Assembly: GCA_016716665.1 (NCBI GenBank)
Contig: JADJVH010000011.1
Location: 190,658 to 254,657, forward strand
From: Candidatus Opimibacter iunctus
Lineage (GTDB): Bacteria; Bacteroidota; Bacteroidia; Chitinophagales; Saprospiraceae
Direction of reading: 5' to 3'
Length of the DNA: 64,000 nt
The translations under genes were made by a program, and so were the position numbers. The notes beneath the pieces are model-generated. The model had not been told where the DNA came from. It made no database searches and saw only the letters and a list, made by a program, of their open reading frames with translations. Positions 30,501 to 39,132 of this stretch are shown here, piece by piece. How positions within the stretch are numbered: position 1 is the stretch's first letter; each line of letters starts with the position of its first letter.

Positions 30501-30950
30501 GAAGAGCTGACTGATCTCGTAGAGGAAGCAGTGTTAGCCGAGTTTGACCGCATCACAGAGCGTGGTGGTGTGTTGGGTGCCATGGAGACGATGTACCAGC
30601 GTAGCAAGATTCAGGAAGAAAGTCTCTATTATGAAACCCTCAAGCATTCAGGCGAGTTTCCGATCATTGGCGTGAATACCTTCCTTTCAAAAGACGGTTC
30701 ACCTACAGTCCTTCCAAAGGAAGTCATCCGATCCAATGAAGAAGAAAAGATCAATCAGATCAAGCGCCTCAATCACCTTCATGCGGCCAACCAGGATTCA
30801 TCCGGTGATGCCTTAAAGAAGTTGCAAGAGGTAGCCATCGAAAACGCCAATACATTTGAAGCCCTGATGGAGGTAGCTAAGAAATGTTCACTCGGACAGG
30901 TGACACATGCCTTGTATGAAGTGGGGGGGCAGTATCGAAGAAATATGTAA
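27569..30950 (+). CDS. icmF: Fused isobutyryl-CoA mutase (IcmF), two single-base frameshifts
   Basis: About 1127 residues after correction. Adenosylcobalamin enzyme that interconverts isobutyryl-CoA and n-butyryl-CoA (some act on pivalyl-CoA). Order: B12-binding domain (about 10-140, FDGHDAAINIMRR), MeaI-type GTPase chaperone (Walker A GTGGAGKSS near residue 206, NKFDKRG), mutase TIM barrel (RFHYVSKGMPAIRLSTAFDS, YGKIGNAGVSICSLDDAKRL). Frame breaks lie at G4 runs 27881-27884 and 28989-28992; adding one G to each restores FGGGGGTILPEEI and FEEKGDCREVTDQLNKEF. Both fixes give a length divisible by three. A TATTTTG element lies 10-16 bp before the ATG. The three-domain fusion order separates it from methylmalonyl-CoA mutase. 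Confidence 0.95.
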
Positions 30951-30962
30951 TTAAGTGAAGAA

Positions 30963-30989
30963 TGATGCTTCGGCTACGCTCAGCAACCG
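30963..30989 (+). repeat. 27-bp dispersed repeat, copy 1
   Basis: Identical to 60566-60592 (core TTCGGCTACGCTCAGCAACC). Both copies follow a GTGAA-type sequence just after a gene end. Confidence 0.85.
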
Positions 30990-31025
30990 AAGGTGAAGAG
31001 GCTCAAGGGGCTGAAAAGGCCTTAA

Positions 31026-31096
31026 GGGATGAAGGGAGCAAAGGATGAAGGGAGCAAGGGGTTAATTTAGCTGCGTCGTTGCGTCGTTGCGCGAGA
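31026..31096 (+). repeat. GGGATGAA/GGGAGCAA octad array and GCGTCGTT array
   Basis: Octads GGGATGAA, GGGAGCAA, AGGATGAA, GGGAGCAA at 31026-31057, then GCGTCGTT-type units from 31072. It fills most of the 216-bp spacer between icmF and the DUF1801 gene. Confidence 0.8.
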
Positions 31097-31166
31097 TAAT
31101 TTTGCTGCTTCCTTGCGCGAATCTATAATGCACAGGCGTCTCGATCGATCCTGCACAAGCTTGAAT

Positions 31167-31577
31167 TCATTTCTCCACTCCTTTCAGCCATTCGCGGATG
31201 ACATGCTGCAGTATTTTCTTTTTCGCCTTGGCATCCTTCAGGTCCTCGATGATGGCGATCCTTCTTCCATCCTTGTATTCTCCAGTGAGGAATCCTGAGG
31301 TATCATTGACCCGGGCACCGCTGGGGAAGACCATCATGATACGGCCTTTGTAAAGGTTGAAGACGACAATCTCCCGTTTGTATTCCTTGGGATTGAAAGG
31401 CTTCATCTCCCCGGTATAGTAGTAGCATGGGTTGTTCCACTTGATATGCTCACCGATTGTCTTTTCAGTACTCAGGATGATTTTGCGCAGGGTTTCCACC
31501 ACAGGTACGATAGCCACATCCAGCTTGCTGATGTGTTCGGTGACTTGTTGTTCGTCGGTAAGGGTGGATTTGGCCAT
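31167..31577 (-). CDS. DUF1801 domain protein
   Basis: 136 residues, cytosolic. ETLRKIILSTEKTIGEHIKW, NPCYYYTGEMK and VVFNLYKGRIMMVFPSGARV match the DUF1801/YdhG-type fold. Function unknown; often single genes in Bacteroidota. Start at 31577 (MAKSTLTDEQQVTEHI). It lies 59 bp downstream of nothing on its own strand and tail to tail with icmF. Confidence 0.82.
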   Translation of the reverse strand: MAKSTLTDEQQVTEHISKLDVAIVPVVETLRKIILSTEKTIGEHIKWNNPCYYYTGEMKPFNPKEYKREIVVFNLYKGRIMMVFPSGARVNDTSGFLTGEYKDGRRIAIIEDLKDAKAKKKILQHVIREWLKGVEK

Positions 31578-31636
31578 GTGATATGTTTACTTGAATCTGA
31601 TTTCAATTTCGCGGCTAAGGTACAGGCTTAGCTCTA

Positions 31637-34195
31637 TTACTTTACCACAAACTTTAATTCCCTTCCTGTTACGTTGGCTATAGTGGTGATGAGCTGGCTT
31701 GTTTTAAAAGGTTTAGGCACGTAATCATCCATTCCAGCCTCCCGGCATTTGTCCAGGTCACTGCGGATTACACTTGCCGTCAGGGCAATAACAGGTATTT
31801 GATGATTGCGCACGGATGAATGTGGATCACGAATCTGCCTCGTGGCTTCATACCCATCCATCTCCGGCATCTGCACATCCATCAGCACTACATCAAAATC
31901 ATGTTCATGGAGTAAGGCCAATGCCTCTTTGCCATTAGTGGCCAGTGTTATAGCCACATCTGCTTTTACCATCAACGAATCATGGGCTACAATTCGGTTG
32001 AATTCATTGTCATCAACGATCAGGATTTTCAGCCCCTGGAGGATGGCACCATCGATTTGTCCTGATGATCGTAACCCATTTAATCTTTCCCGTGATCCTT
32101 CAGCCAATGAGATCGTAAATGAAAAGATTGTTCCAACACCTTCTTCACTGTCGATGCTGATGGCACCTCCCATCAATTCGACCAACTGTTTGCTAATCGA
32201 AAGCCCCAATCCCGTGCCCCCGAATTTTCTTGCATCCGATATATGGGCCTGCGAAAAACTTTCAAACACCGCTTCCAGTTTATCCTTTGGTATCCCTATC
32301 CCGGTATCAATTACCTTGAATGTAATACTTCGAACTGCCGACTGCCCATTGCCGACTGCCGACTGAGTACTGCCCACTTCAATCGTGACACTTCCTCTTT
32401 CGGTAAACTTAATTGCATTCCCGGTAAGATTGATAAGCACTTGCTTTAACCGGTTAGGGTCACCGACCACTATTTCGGGGACGGTTTTATCAATTTCAAT
32501 CTTCAGCTGCAAGCCCTTTTCTTCTGCTTTGTAATTCAAGGTCTGCCTGACCTGATCGACCAGGCCATGAATGGAAAAATCGATTTTCTCCAGCTCCATT
32601 TTACCTTCTTCAATCTTGCTGAGATCGAGGATGTCGTTGATGATGTGCAGCAGGGTGTCTGACGATTTCTGGATACCGTCCAGGTATTCATGCTGATCCG
32701 GACGCGGCGATTTGTCAATCAGTAAATTGGTCATACCCAATACCGCATTCATGGGCGTGCGAATCTCATGGCTCATGTTGGCCAGGAACTGCTGTTTGAA
32801 TTTTTCGCTTTGTTCAGCACGAATGCGTTGTTGCTCTGCCAGTTCCTTTTCTTTTAGGATAAGGCTGTTGGCCGTTTTTATGCGATTGCGTTGGGCTAAA
32901 AATATACCGGCGAAAAGTAAAACAACGCTAAAGCCACCGATGAAGCCATTGCGGACATATTTCTGGGTTTGAAGTTTCTTTAAGGCAATGGCATCCTTCA
33001 GCTCCTGTTCTGCTTTGATGGAGGCCTCTTTTTTATCATACTCATGTTGCATCTGCTGTTGCAATATTTTTTTAGTGTTTTCTGCATTCGTCATGCTATC
33101 CCGTGCTGCAATGAATAGCTTGTAATGGACAAGGGCACTGGTAAAATCACCCTTTGCGCTATCAATGGTCACCAGGCCTCTATAGCTTTCAGTGACCCGT
33201 TGTAAGCTTCCGATTTCCCTGGAGACAGAGAGCCCTTTTCTCAGGTATACTTCCGCATCGCTGTATTTTTTTTGTTTCAGATAGGCTGCTCCAAGGTAGT
33301 TATATGCGTCTGCTACTCCAGGCATTTCTCCGATTTCTTCAGCTATCTTTAAACTTAAAGTAAAGGTTCTTAAAACCTCAGGATAGTTACCTTGCTGGAA
33401 ATACGCTTTCCCTTCAAGCGTCAGTATGTCTGCATCCATACCAGCTTTTCCCAGTGACATTGATATCTCTTTCGCCAACGAAAGTTGACGCAGGGCCTCG
33501 GCAAAATCACCTTTCAATATATACATCTCAGCAAAATTGATTCTGGCCCATGCGATGGATTCACTGTCGCCGATTTCTTCCCGCAGCTGAATACACTGCT
33601 GGTGATACTTTATGGCCTCCGGATAGTTTTCCAGGTCGGTATACACGATGGCTAAGCCACCGTAATTATCAGCTTGCAGCTCTTTATCTCCGTCAGTATC
33701 GTTGACTTTCAACGCAGCCAGATAATACCTCAATGCCTCAGCATAGTTGCTCAGGCTATAATAAGCGGATGCAATATTGTTTGTAGTTATAACTATACCT
33801 CGGTGGTCGCCAATCTCCTTTCTTATCTGCAGTGCTTTAGTAAGAAATTCGAGAGCGGGGACACCATCCCCTTTATAAATCTGGATGATTCCCAACACAT
33901 TATAGGCAATGCCTATGCCTTTTTTATAACCTATTTTTTCGGACAGGCTCAGGCATTGGTTAGCATAATCGGTGGCCTTGTCATAGTCGCTAAACCAATA
34001 GGCTACTGAAAGTTCTTTCAGGATGTTTACTGCTGTAGTATCGGATAAGGAAGGTATTTCCTTGCCTGATTCAGGTTTTTGTGCGTAATGATTTTCGAGT
34101 TGGAGGAGGAGAGAGTCAACAAGGAGCTGGTCTTGCGAATAGGTATAATTTAAAAGAAAACATAGCAACACATTTAGCGTAAGGGATTTTTTCAT
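31637..34195 (-). CDS. TPR-containing hybrid sensor histidine kinase/response regulator
   Basis: 852 residues. Signal peptide (1-20), about eight TPRs (55-390, for example NNIASAYYSLSNYAEALRYY) outside the membrane, one transmembrane helix (about 415-438), short coiled coil, HisKA with phosphoacceptor in FLANMSHEIRTPMNAVLG (about 476), HATPase_c with N box LTGNAIKFTE, G1 DTGIGIPKD and G2 GGTGLGLSISK, then a receiver domain (LKILIVDDNEFN, phosphoacceptor D in VVLMDVQMPEMDGYEA). The output must pass by phosphotransfer; no partner gene is adjacent. Residues about 606-621 (STQSAVGNGQSAVRS) lie between two ATPase-domain strands and are encoded by an ACTGCCC-type heptad array at 32334-32378. Confidence 0.93.
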   Translation of the reverse strand: MKKSLTLNVLLCFLLNYTYSQDQLLVDSLLLQLENHYAQKPESGKEIPSLSDTTAVNILKELSVAYWFSDYDKATDYANQCLSLSEKIGYKKGIGIAYNVLGIIQIYKGDGVPALEFLTKALQIRKEIGDHRGIVITTNNIASAYYSLSNYAEALRYYLAALKVNDTDGDKELQADNYGGLAIVYTDLENYPEAIKYHQQCIQLREEIGDSESIAWARINFAEMYILKGDFAEALRQLSLAKEISMSLGKAGMDADILTLEGKAYFQQGNYPEVLRTFTLSLKIAEEIGEMPGVADAYNYLGAAYLKQKKYSDAEVYLRKGLSVSREIGSLQRVTESYRGLVTIDSAKGDFTSALVHYKLFIAARDSMTNAENTKKILQQQMQHEYDKKEASIKAEQELKDAIALKKLQTQKYVRNGFIGGFSVVLLFAGIFLAQRNRIKTANSLILKEKELAEQQRIRAEQSEKFKQQFLANMSHEIRTPMNAVLGMTNLLIDKSPRPDQHEYLDGIQKSSDTLLHIINDILDLSKIEEGKMELEKIDFSIHGLVDQVRQTLNYKAEEKGLQLKIEIDKTVPEIVVGDPNRLKQVLINLTGNAIKFTERGSVTIEVGSTQSAVGNGQSAVRSITFKVIDTGIGIPKDKLEAVFESFSQAHISDARKFGGTGLGLSISKQLVELMGGAISIDSEEGVGTIFSFTISLAEGSRERLNGLRSSGQIDGAILQGLKILIVDDNEFNRIVAHDSLMVKADVAITLATNGKEALALLHEHDFDVVLMDVQMPEMDGYEATRQIRDPHSSVRNHQIPVIALTASVIRSDLDKCREAGMDDYVPKPFKTSQLITTIANVTGRELKFVVK
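32334..32378 (+). repeat. ACTGCCG/ACTGCCC heptad array inside the kinase gene
   Basis: Six consecutive units: ACTGCCG, ACTGCCC, ATTGCCG, ACTGCCG, ACTGAGT, ACTGCCC. Same family as the intergenic array at 47860-47887. On the coding strand it is read in frame with a 7-residue period (QSAVGNG). Confidence 0.9.
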
Positions 34196-34359
34196 TTTTG
34201 CAAGTTTTCTGAAGCATGTAATCAGGAGGGCTGTGACAGGAAATGCCCTGTAAGACTAAATATACACAATACCTCAAATTGTAACTTATTGATTGCTACT
34301 GGAGACCATGCTGAGATTCCGTTTTAAGATTTCATATTTGCAGCAGAAAGCCCTGTTTT

Positions 34360-35319
34360 ATGAGTGATGAGACTTTAAACCGTTTTGACCGCATCGTCGC
34401 GATATTGATCCACCTGCAATCCAGCCGGGTCGTCAAGGCACAAGACCTCGCAGAGCGGTTTGGCGTCAGCCTGCGGACAATCTACAGGGATATCGACTCT
34501 CTGGAAACTGCAGGCGTGCCCATCGCAGGCGAGGCGGGGATTGGCTTCTCACTGATGGAAGGTTATCGCCTCCCTCCGGTCATGTTTACCCGAGAAGAAG
34601 CCTCCGGTTTTATCGCCGCAGAAAAACTCATGCAAAAGTTTACCGACAAGAAGATGGGCGCCCACTTTGAATCCGCGATGTACAAGATCAAATCGGTGCT
34701 GCGAGGACATGCCAGGGAACAAATCGCAGCACTGGAGTCGCAGATATGGATCAATACGACACAACAGCTCTTCAATGAAAATACACCGGATGCACTTGAG
34801 ATCCTGATAGAGAGTATTGCAGAGAAGAAACAGGTCCGGTTAGTTTACCAGGCGTTCGAGGGCGAAGAGGCCATAGAGCGGCACATCGAACCAGCCGGCT
34901 TGTTTCATGAGCACAGTTATTGGTACGTGGTCGGGTATTGCCACCTGCGCAAGGATTACCGACAGTTCCGCACCGACCGGATGATAGAGATCTACAGGAC
35001 TACGTTACCCTTTACCGGCGAACCCATTGATGTAGATGAATTCAGGAATATTGAAGACACCTCGGCCAAGACAAAAGCTGTGATCCGCGTCAGGAAAGAT
35101 GTCGTGCGGTATATGAAGGGCGGGAGAAAGTACTATGGGTTTGTCTCCGAAGAAGAGAAAGGCGACATGGTCGAAATGACCTTTATGTCCCGCGATCTGC
35201 CACGTGGCCTGGCGAGATGGTATATGATGTTTGGAGACTGCGCCGAAATCGTCGAGCCCGAAAGCCTGAAGGAAATGGTCAGGGAGATGATCGAAAAAAC
35301 CAGGGCCAATCTTACCTGA
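34360..35319 (+). CDS. HTH/WYL-domain transcriptional regulator (YafY-like)
   Basis: 319 residues. N-terminal DeoR/HTH_11 helix-turn-helix (VVKAQDLAERFGVSLRTIYRDIDSL), a middle domain, and a WYL domain with IEPAGLFHEHSYWYVVGYC and RQFRTDRM. WYL proteins bind small molecules or nucleic acid and regulate nearby genes. The convergent DinB and small-protein genes end against it, and a hairpin-free 1-bp gap separates them. Confidence 0.9.
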   Translation: MSDETLNRFDRIVAILIHLQSSRVVKAQDLAERFGVSLRTIYRDIDSLETAGVPIAGEAGIGFSLMEGYRLPPVMFTREEASGFIAAEKLMQKFTDKKMGAHFESAMYKIKSVLRGHAREQIAALESQIWINTTQQLFNENTPDALEILIESIAEKKQVRLVYQAFEGEEAIERHIEPAGLFHEHSYWYVVGYCHLRKDYRQFRTDRMIEIYRTTLPFTGEPIDVDEFRNIEDTSAKTKAVIRVRKDVVRYMKGGRKYYGFVSEEEKGDMVEMTFMSRDLPRGLARWYMMFGDCAEIVEPESLKEMVREMIEKTRANLT

Positions 35320-35320
35320 T

Positions 35321-35608
35321 CTATGGCATGGACGCAGTATATGATGCAGGCGCATAGATATCTTCAAGTTCTGCGCAATAATATCCACAGGTTTCAACAA
35401 CATGGATTACATCCTCAACCGGCACAGTGCAGGTTTCAACCCGGAGGATGTGATCACAATCCTCCAGGTCAAAATTCCACCGGCCATCACCCATGATGAG
35501 GGTATCCAGCAGAGGTCTCAGTCTGCGGATATCCATTGGTGTGGTGACCGAAGTCTTCAGGACCCATATCTGTTTAGCAGGTCCCTGTGGGGTTGTCTTA
35601 CCGCTCAT
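35321..35608 (-). CDS. Small conserved-looking protein translationally coupled to DinB
   Basis: 95 residues from ATG 35608. The ATG overlaps the end of the dinB-like gene by 11 bp, so translation is coupled. It reads MSGKTTPQGPAKQIWVLKTS, then PLLDTLIMGDGRWNFDLEDC and ILRVETCTVPVEDVIHVVET. The pattern DGRWNFDLEDCDHILRV resembles a small ferredoxin-like (heavy-metal-associated type) fold seen in proteins of similar size in Bacteroidota, but no metal-binding CxxC is present. Function unknown. Confidence 0.65.
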   Translation of the reverse strand: MSGKTTPQGPAKQIWVLKTSVTTPMDIRRLRPLLDTLIMGDGRWNFDLEDCDHILRVETCTVPVEDVIHVVETCGYYCAELEDIYAPASYTASMP

Positions 35609-36092
35609 AAAAAGCAGGGGGTTCGATGCCCAGTGCACGCAGGTATACATAGGCCTGGGCGCGGTGGTGGATTTCATTGTCGATAAAATAAAAGATTGAT
35701 GACCATACAGAGCCCGGATACATGCCGAAGGCAAGGATCTCTTCGTGAAAACGCTCCATCGGGATCATAGCCCAATAGTGGTTGATTTCTTCGGTGGCCT
35801 CATCCCATAGTTTCAGGATTTCCGTTTTTGACTTGGGCTGAGCATGGCTAAAATCCGCTTTGATGGTTTCCCTGGTGGCGATCTCCCGTATGCCTGGTGC
35901 TGCGATATGGAGTAGCTCTTCCATCAGTGCCGAAGCTGTCCGCATGCCACCGATCGAAAATTCAGTAAACTCTTTTTCAGGAAATGCCACGATTAACCTG
36001 CGAGTCAGGCTTCTGTGCCCTTGCCAGTGGTGGAGTAATTCCTCAGATGTGATCACAGCATTGACAGACTGTGCGGTGGTAGTATTGTTCAT
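35598..36092 (-). CDS. DinB-like metal-binding protein
   Basis: 164 residues. Four-helix DinB/YfiT-type fold: EELLHHWQGHRSLTRRLIVA, GGMRTASALMEELLHIAAPG, and IDNEIHHRAQAYVYLRALG with the His pair of the metal site. Family members are thiol transferases or unknown hydrolases. It overlaps the next small gene by 11 bp and is convergent with the WYL regulator. Confidence 0.85.
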   Translation of the reverse strand: MNNTTTAQSVNAVITSEELLHHWQGHRSLTRRLIVAFPEKEFTEFSIGGMRTASALMEELLHIAAPGIREIATRETIKADFSHAQPKSKTEILKLWDEATEEINHYWAMIPMERFHEEILAFGMYPGSVWSSIFYFIDNEIHHRAQAYVYLRALGIEPPAFYER

Positions 36093-36213
36093 AGAGAAAG
36101 TTGTGATTGGTGATGGTTATTGTTGTCGGTCCAAAAGTAGACCCGGCCTGTGACAACAGTCTGTCAGGAGGGTTTAGGCTTCGCCATATTTTTTACAAAT
36201 AGGTGCAGTTGGC

Positions 36214-36237
36214 TTAGAGGATAGTTATATCCTCTAA
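36214..36237. promoter_or_regulatory. Perfect 10-bp inverted repeat upstream of the MDR gene
   Basis: TTAGAGGATA, loop GTTA, TATCCTCTAA. It lies about 64 bp before the -7 element of the MDR gene and in the divergent spacer to dinB. Operator-like; the Crp/Fnr regulator 1 kb away is a candidate but its usual site differs. Confidence 0.5.
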
Positions 36238-36300
36238 AATGGTTTTTAGGCTGATTTTCATTTCTTAACCCAAGTCAATGACATCGGCACAGGAGGCCTC

Positions 36301-36308
36301 TACTTTTG
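36301..36308 (+). promoter_or_regulatory. -7 element of the MDR oxidoreductase gene
   Basis: TACTTTTG, an exact TAnnTTTG, 32 bp before ATG 36341. It excludes the longer reading frame that starts at 36278. Confidence 0.55.
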
Positions 36309-36340
36309 TGCCGTCAAACAATCAAAACAAACTAAAAGAA

Positions 36341-37294
36341 ATGAAAGCGACAGTTTACACTCAGTACGGCTCACCAGATGTCCTCCAACTCAAGGAAGTA
36401 GCCATGCCCGTCCCAAAGGACAATGAAATCCTCCTGCAGATCAAGGCTACAGCAGTCAATTCAGGCGATGTGCGCCTGCGAAAGGCTGACCCATTTGCGG
36501 TCAGGTTTATCTTCGGGCTGACTAAGCCCAGGCTCAATATCCTCGGAAGTGTTTTTTCTGGTGAGGTTGAGCGCGTAGGCATCCAGGTCAAGCAAATCAA
36601 GGTTGGGGACCAGGTCTTTGGTCATACCGATATGCGTTTTGGCGCTTATGCAGAGTACATAGCGGTTCCGGAAGACGGGTCATTGGCACTTAAGCCTGCT
36701 GGCATTTCGCATACTGAAGCGGCTGTCATTCCTTTTGGTGGGGTGACTGCATGGCACTTTATCAAGAAGGCAGCAATAAAACCAGGGCAAAAGGTGCTTG
36801 TAGTGGGTGCATCAGGTGCGGTGGGAAGTGCGGCGGTTCAACTCGCGAAGTCGCTTGGCGCACATGTGACCGGGGTTTGTAGTACTTCAAATATTGATCT
36901 GGTCAAATCTATCGGGGCAGACGAGGTGATCGATTATACAAAGGAGGATTTTACACGCAATGGCCAAACGTATGATGTGATTTTTGATTCAGTGAATACT
37001 ATATCTGTGTCAAGAAGCCTGAAGTCCCTAAGCAAGAAGGGAGTCATGATCTTAAGTGCCGCAGGAATGTCTGAAATGCTCCAGGGCTTCTGGATATCAG
37101 CGACAAGCGGCAGGAAGGTCCTGACGGGTGTGATCAGTCACGCTGCCGCAGACATTCGGTTGCTGAAGGATCTTGTGGAAGCAGGTAAGTATATGCCGGT
37201 TCTTGAAAGGACCTATCCATTAGCGCAAATGGCCGTAGCCCATGCTTATGTGGAAAAGGGGCATAAAAAGGGAAATATTGCCATTGAAGTGTGA
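36341..37294 (+). CDS. NAD(P)-dependent zinc-free MDR oxidoreductase (quinone oxidoreductase-like)
   Basis: 317 residues from ATG 36341 (MKATVYTQYGSPDVLQLKEV). GroES-like N-terminal domain, then the nucleotide-binding motif VLVVGASGAVGSAAVQLAKS and GADEVIDYTKEDF. Zinc-ligand cysteines are absent, so it belongs to the quinone reductase/ zeta-crystallin branch. It is convergent with the Crp/Fnr gene, with 2 bp between stops. Substrate unknown. Confidence 0.9.
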   Translation: MKATVYTQYGSPDVLQLKEVAMPVPKDNEILLQIKATAVNSGDVRLRKADPFAVRFIFGLTKPRLNILGSVFSGEVERVGIQVKQIKVGDQVFGHTDMRFGAYAEYIAVPEDGSLALKPAGISHTEAAVIPFGGVTAWHFIKKAAIKPGQKVLVVGASGAVGSAAVQLAKSLGAHVTGVCSTSNIDLVKSIGADEVIDYTKEDFTRNGQTYDVIFDSVNTISVSRSLKSLSKKGVMILSAAGMSEMLQGFWISATSGRKVLTGVISHAAADIRLLKDLVEAGKYMPVLERTYPLAQMAVAHAYVEKGHKKGNIAIEV

Positions 37295-37296
37295 AG

Positions 37297-37872
37297 TCAC
37301 TTCTGGAGGAGCCTCTTTCGTATCCTGCTCAGCGATTCCGGCTTGACGCCGATATAGCTTGCGATCTGGTATTGAGGGATGCGTTGAAACAATTCGGGTC
37401 TAGAGGATAGTAATTTCAGGTAGCGTTGTTCAGGTGTATCCGTAGTATAAGAGGCCATGATTTGTTGCTGCTCGGCAAAAACCTTTTCCATGACCTTTCG
37501 GGATACAGTCTCCAGTTTTGGGAAGCGTTTGTACAGGTTTTCTTCTTTTTGCCTGTTGCCAACCACCAGTGTGCTATCCAGGCAACAATCCAGGAAGTAT
37601 TGGGATGGGAGTTGTTGACTCATGCTGGTGACCGAAACGACCCATTGTTCTTCGGTGAAGAAATTATTGGTCTTTTCATCTTCGCCCACCAGGTAATATT
37701 GCCGCACGCACCCCTCCAGCACAAAGTAAGCTTCAGTTGATACCTGTCCCTCCTTCAGCAATACAGTGCCCTTGCTATACTGCCTGATGGTCATGGTCTC
37801 AGTGATAGCTAATGCCTCCTCCTCTGTCAGGGGCATGATGCGTTGAAAGTATTTCAGGAGTTTCTCGTTCAT
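37297..37872 (-). CDS. Crp/Fnr family transcriptional regulator
   Basis: 191 residues. N-terminal cyclic-nucleotide-binding-like barrel (YSKGTVLLKEGQVSTEAYFVLEGCVRQYY) and C-terminal helix-turn-helix (IPQYQIASYIGVKPESLSRIRKRL). The canonical cAMP-binding Arg/Ser pair and the Fnr cysteines are not visible, as is usual for Bacteroidota members of this group. Confidence 0.9.
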   Translation of the reverse strand: MNEKLLKYFQRIMPLTEEEALAITETMTIRQYSKGTVLLKEGQVSTEAYFVLEGCVRQYYLVGEDEKTNNFFTEEQWVVSVTSMSQQLPSQYFLDCCLDSTLVVGNRQKEENLYKRFPKLETVSRKVMEKVFAEQQQIMASYTTDTPEQRYLKLLSSRPELFQRIPQYQIASYIGVKPESLSRIRKRLLQK

Positions 37873-38030
37873 TTGTCTTGGGTGTTTTGGCTGGTGGTGT
37901 CGTCACGACTACTATCCGGTCTCCACTATGTGGCGTTCCGGGTTTTCAACTTTAAGATAGTAAAAGCTTAGTCAAGGTAGAAGACTATATACTTAGTCAT
38001 ATCCGCCATGGTGTGAAGCTAATGTTATCA

Positions 38031-38975
38031 TCAGTTTTGTTTCGCTATTTTCTTAACAATTCGCTCATTGCTTTTAGATATTAATTCTAAAAAGTAAATA
38101 CCTTTCTCCAAATTACTTATGTCTATAGAATTGGTGATTGGAAATTCAGCTAAAAATAAACCCATTGTTGAGTAGATTCTTATACTTTTTATTTCCACCT
38201 CCTCCGATGAAACATGTAAAATGCCTTTTGTCGGATTGGGAAAGATATTAATTGGCTTTGGGTTTTCTATGCCAAAATTTGATGATAATAATTGACAAGG
38301 ATTAATTCCTCCCTCACAGAAATCAATTAATACGGATAAAGGATTAAAGAATATTCCAGCCAATTCTAGTCCCACACCTTCTACAATTGAAATTGGTTGA
38401 ATAAAATAATCTTGCCCATAAGGCAGATAACCAGTTGTGAATATAGTATTCCTGCTTTTTCCAAATAGGTCTCTTGCACCTATACTGTCCACAATTCCCG
38501 CAGGCGTCTCGGTGATTAAGCCTGCCAGGATAAAATCATAAATACAAGAATTGACAGTGTCTCCAATTCCCAGGGAGTAATCGAAAATCAAATGTTCTGC
38601 CGTATCGCAAAATTCCCAGTTTAATAAAGGGAGATTGTAAATCTGCTTCTCCAGGGTGTCTTCCCTGATAAAAGAAATAACTGATTTGCTTTCAGTTTGA
38701 TAGGGATAAGTAAATTCCCAGCAGGGTGGGTACATACAAGGATGCCCACCTTTCAGCAGATGCTTATATACTTTTTTATAGCTAAGGGAGTTGATGATAG
38801 TATCTCCCTCAAATGTTATGGCATGACCTGAAACCGGAAGTAAATGATCTCCTGATATATAATAGTTCAGGTAGATCCAATATTTTCCTTCTTCTACCAT
38901 CGGGATGTATTGTCCTTGAATCATTTTTGGTGCAAATGATAAGAGGAAAATAATGACAAAGGATTCAGGTCTCAT
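38031..38975 (-). CDS. T9SS-sorted protein of unknown function
   Basis: 314 residues, noticeably AT-rich. Signal peptide (MRPESFVIIFLLSF, then IQGQ). The body (about 25-225) has no domain I recognise: GKYWIYLNYYISGDHLLPVS, KVYKHLLKGGHPCMYPPCW, LGIGDTVNSCIYDFIL. The C-terminus is a type A T9SS sorting domain: INIFPNPTKGILHV, then SNLEKGIYFLELIS and KKIAKQN. The C-P-P-C and paired cysteines suggest disulfides outside the cell. Confidence 0.8.
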   Translation of the reverse strand: MRPESFVIIFLLSFAPKMIQGQYIPMVEEGKYWIYLNYYISGDHLLPVSGHAITFEGDTIINSLSYKKVYKHLLKGGHPCMYPPCWEFTYPYQTESKSVISFIREDTLEKQIYNLPLLNWEFCDTAEHLIFDYSLGIGDTVNSCIYDFILAGLITETPAGIVDSIGARDLFGKSRNTIFTTGYLPYGQDYFIQPISIVEGVGLELAGIFFNPLSVLIDFCEGGINPCQLLSSNFGIENPKPINIFPNPTKGILHVSSEEVEIKSIRIYSTMGLFLAEFPITNSIDISNLEKGIYFLELISKSNERIVKKIAKQN

Positions 38976-39030
38976 GGTTTACATTTTTTACATTTTTGAT
39001 TTCCTTTTCCAATTGATGATAACGTCCAGG

Positions 39031-39132
39031 TCTACTCGTCGGCAGGATGAGTGTCGGCGATCTGTGTCTTTGCGTTGATTTTCAAATATAAGAATTTTAT
39101 TTTCTATTTAGAAAAACCTGCTGACGAGTAGA
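39031..39132. repeat. Inverted repeat spacer abutting the 39133 gene
   Basis: TCTACTCGTCGGCAGG (39031-39046) pairs with CCTGCTGACGAGTAGA (39117-39132), 15 of 16 bases, around a 70-base AT-rich centre. It ends exactly at the stop codon of the next gene. The shape is like recombination sites of gene cassettes, but no integrase is seen. Confidence 0.7.

Noticed and set aside
27569..30950. Separate B12-binding, GTPase and mutase genes (three-gene methylmalonyl-CoA mutase)
   Set aside because: Adding one G at each of two G4 runs joins them into a single IcmF with continuous family motifs over both joints.
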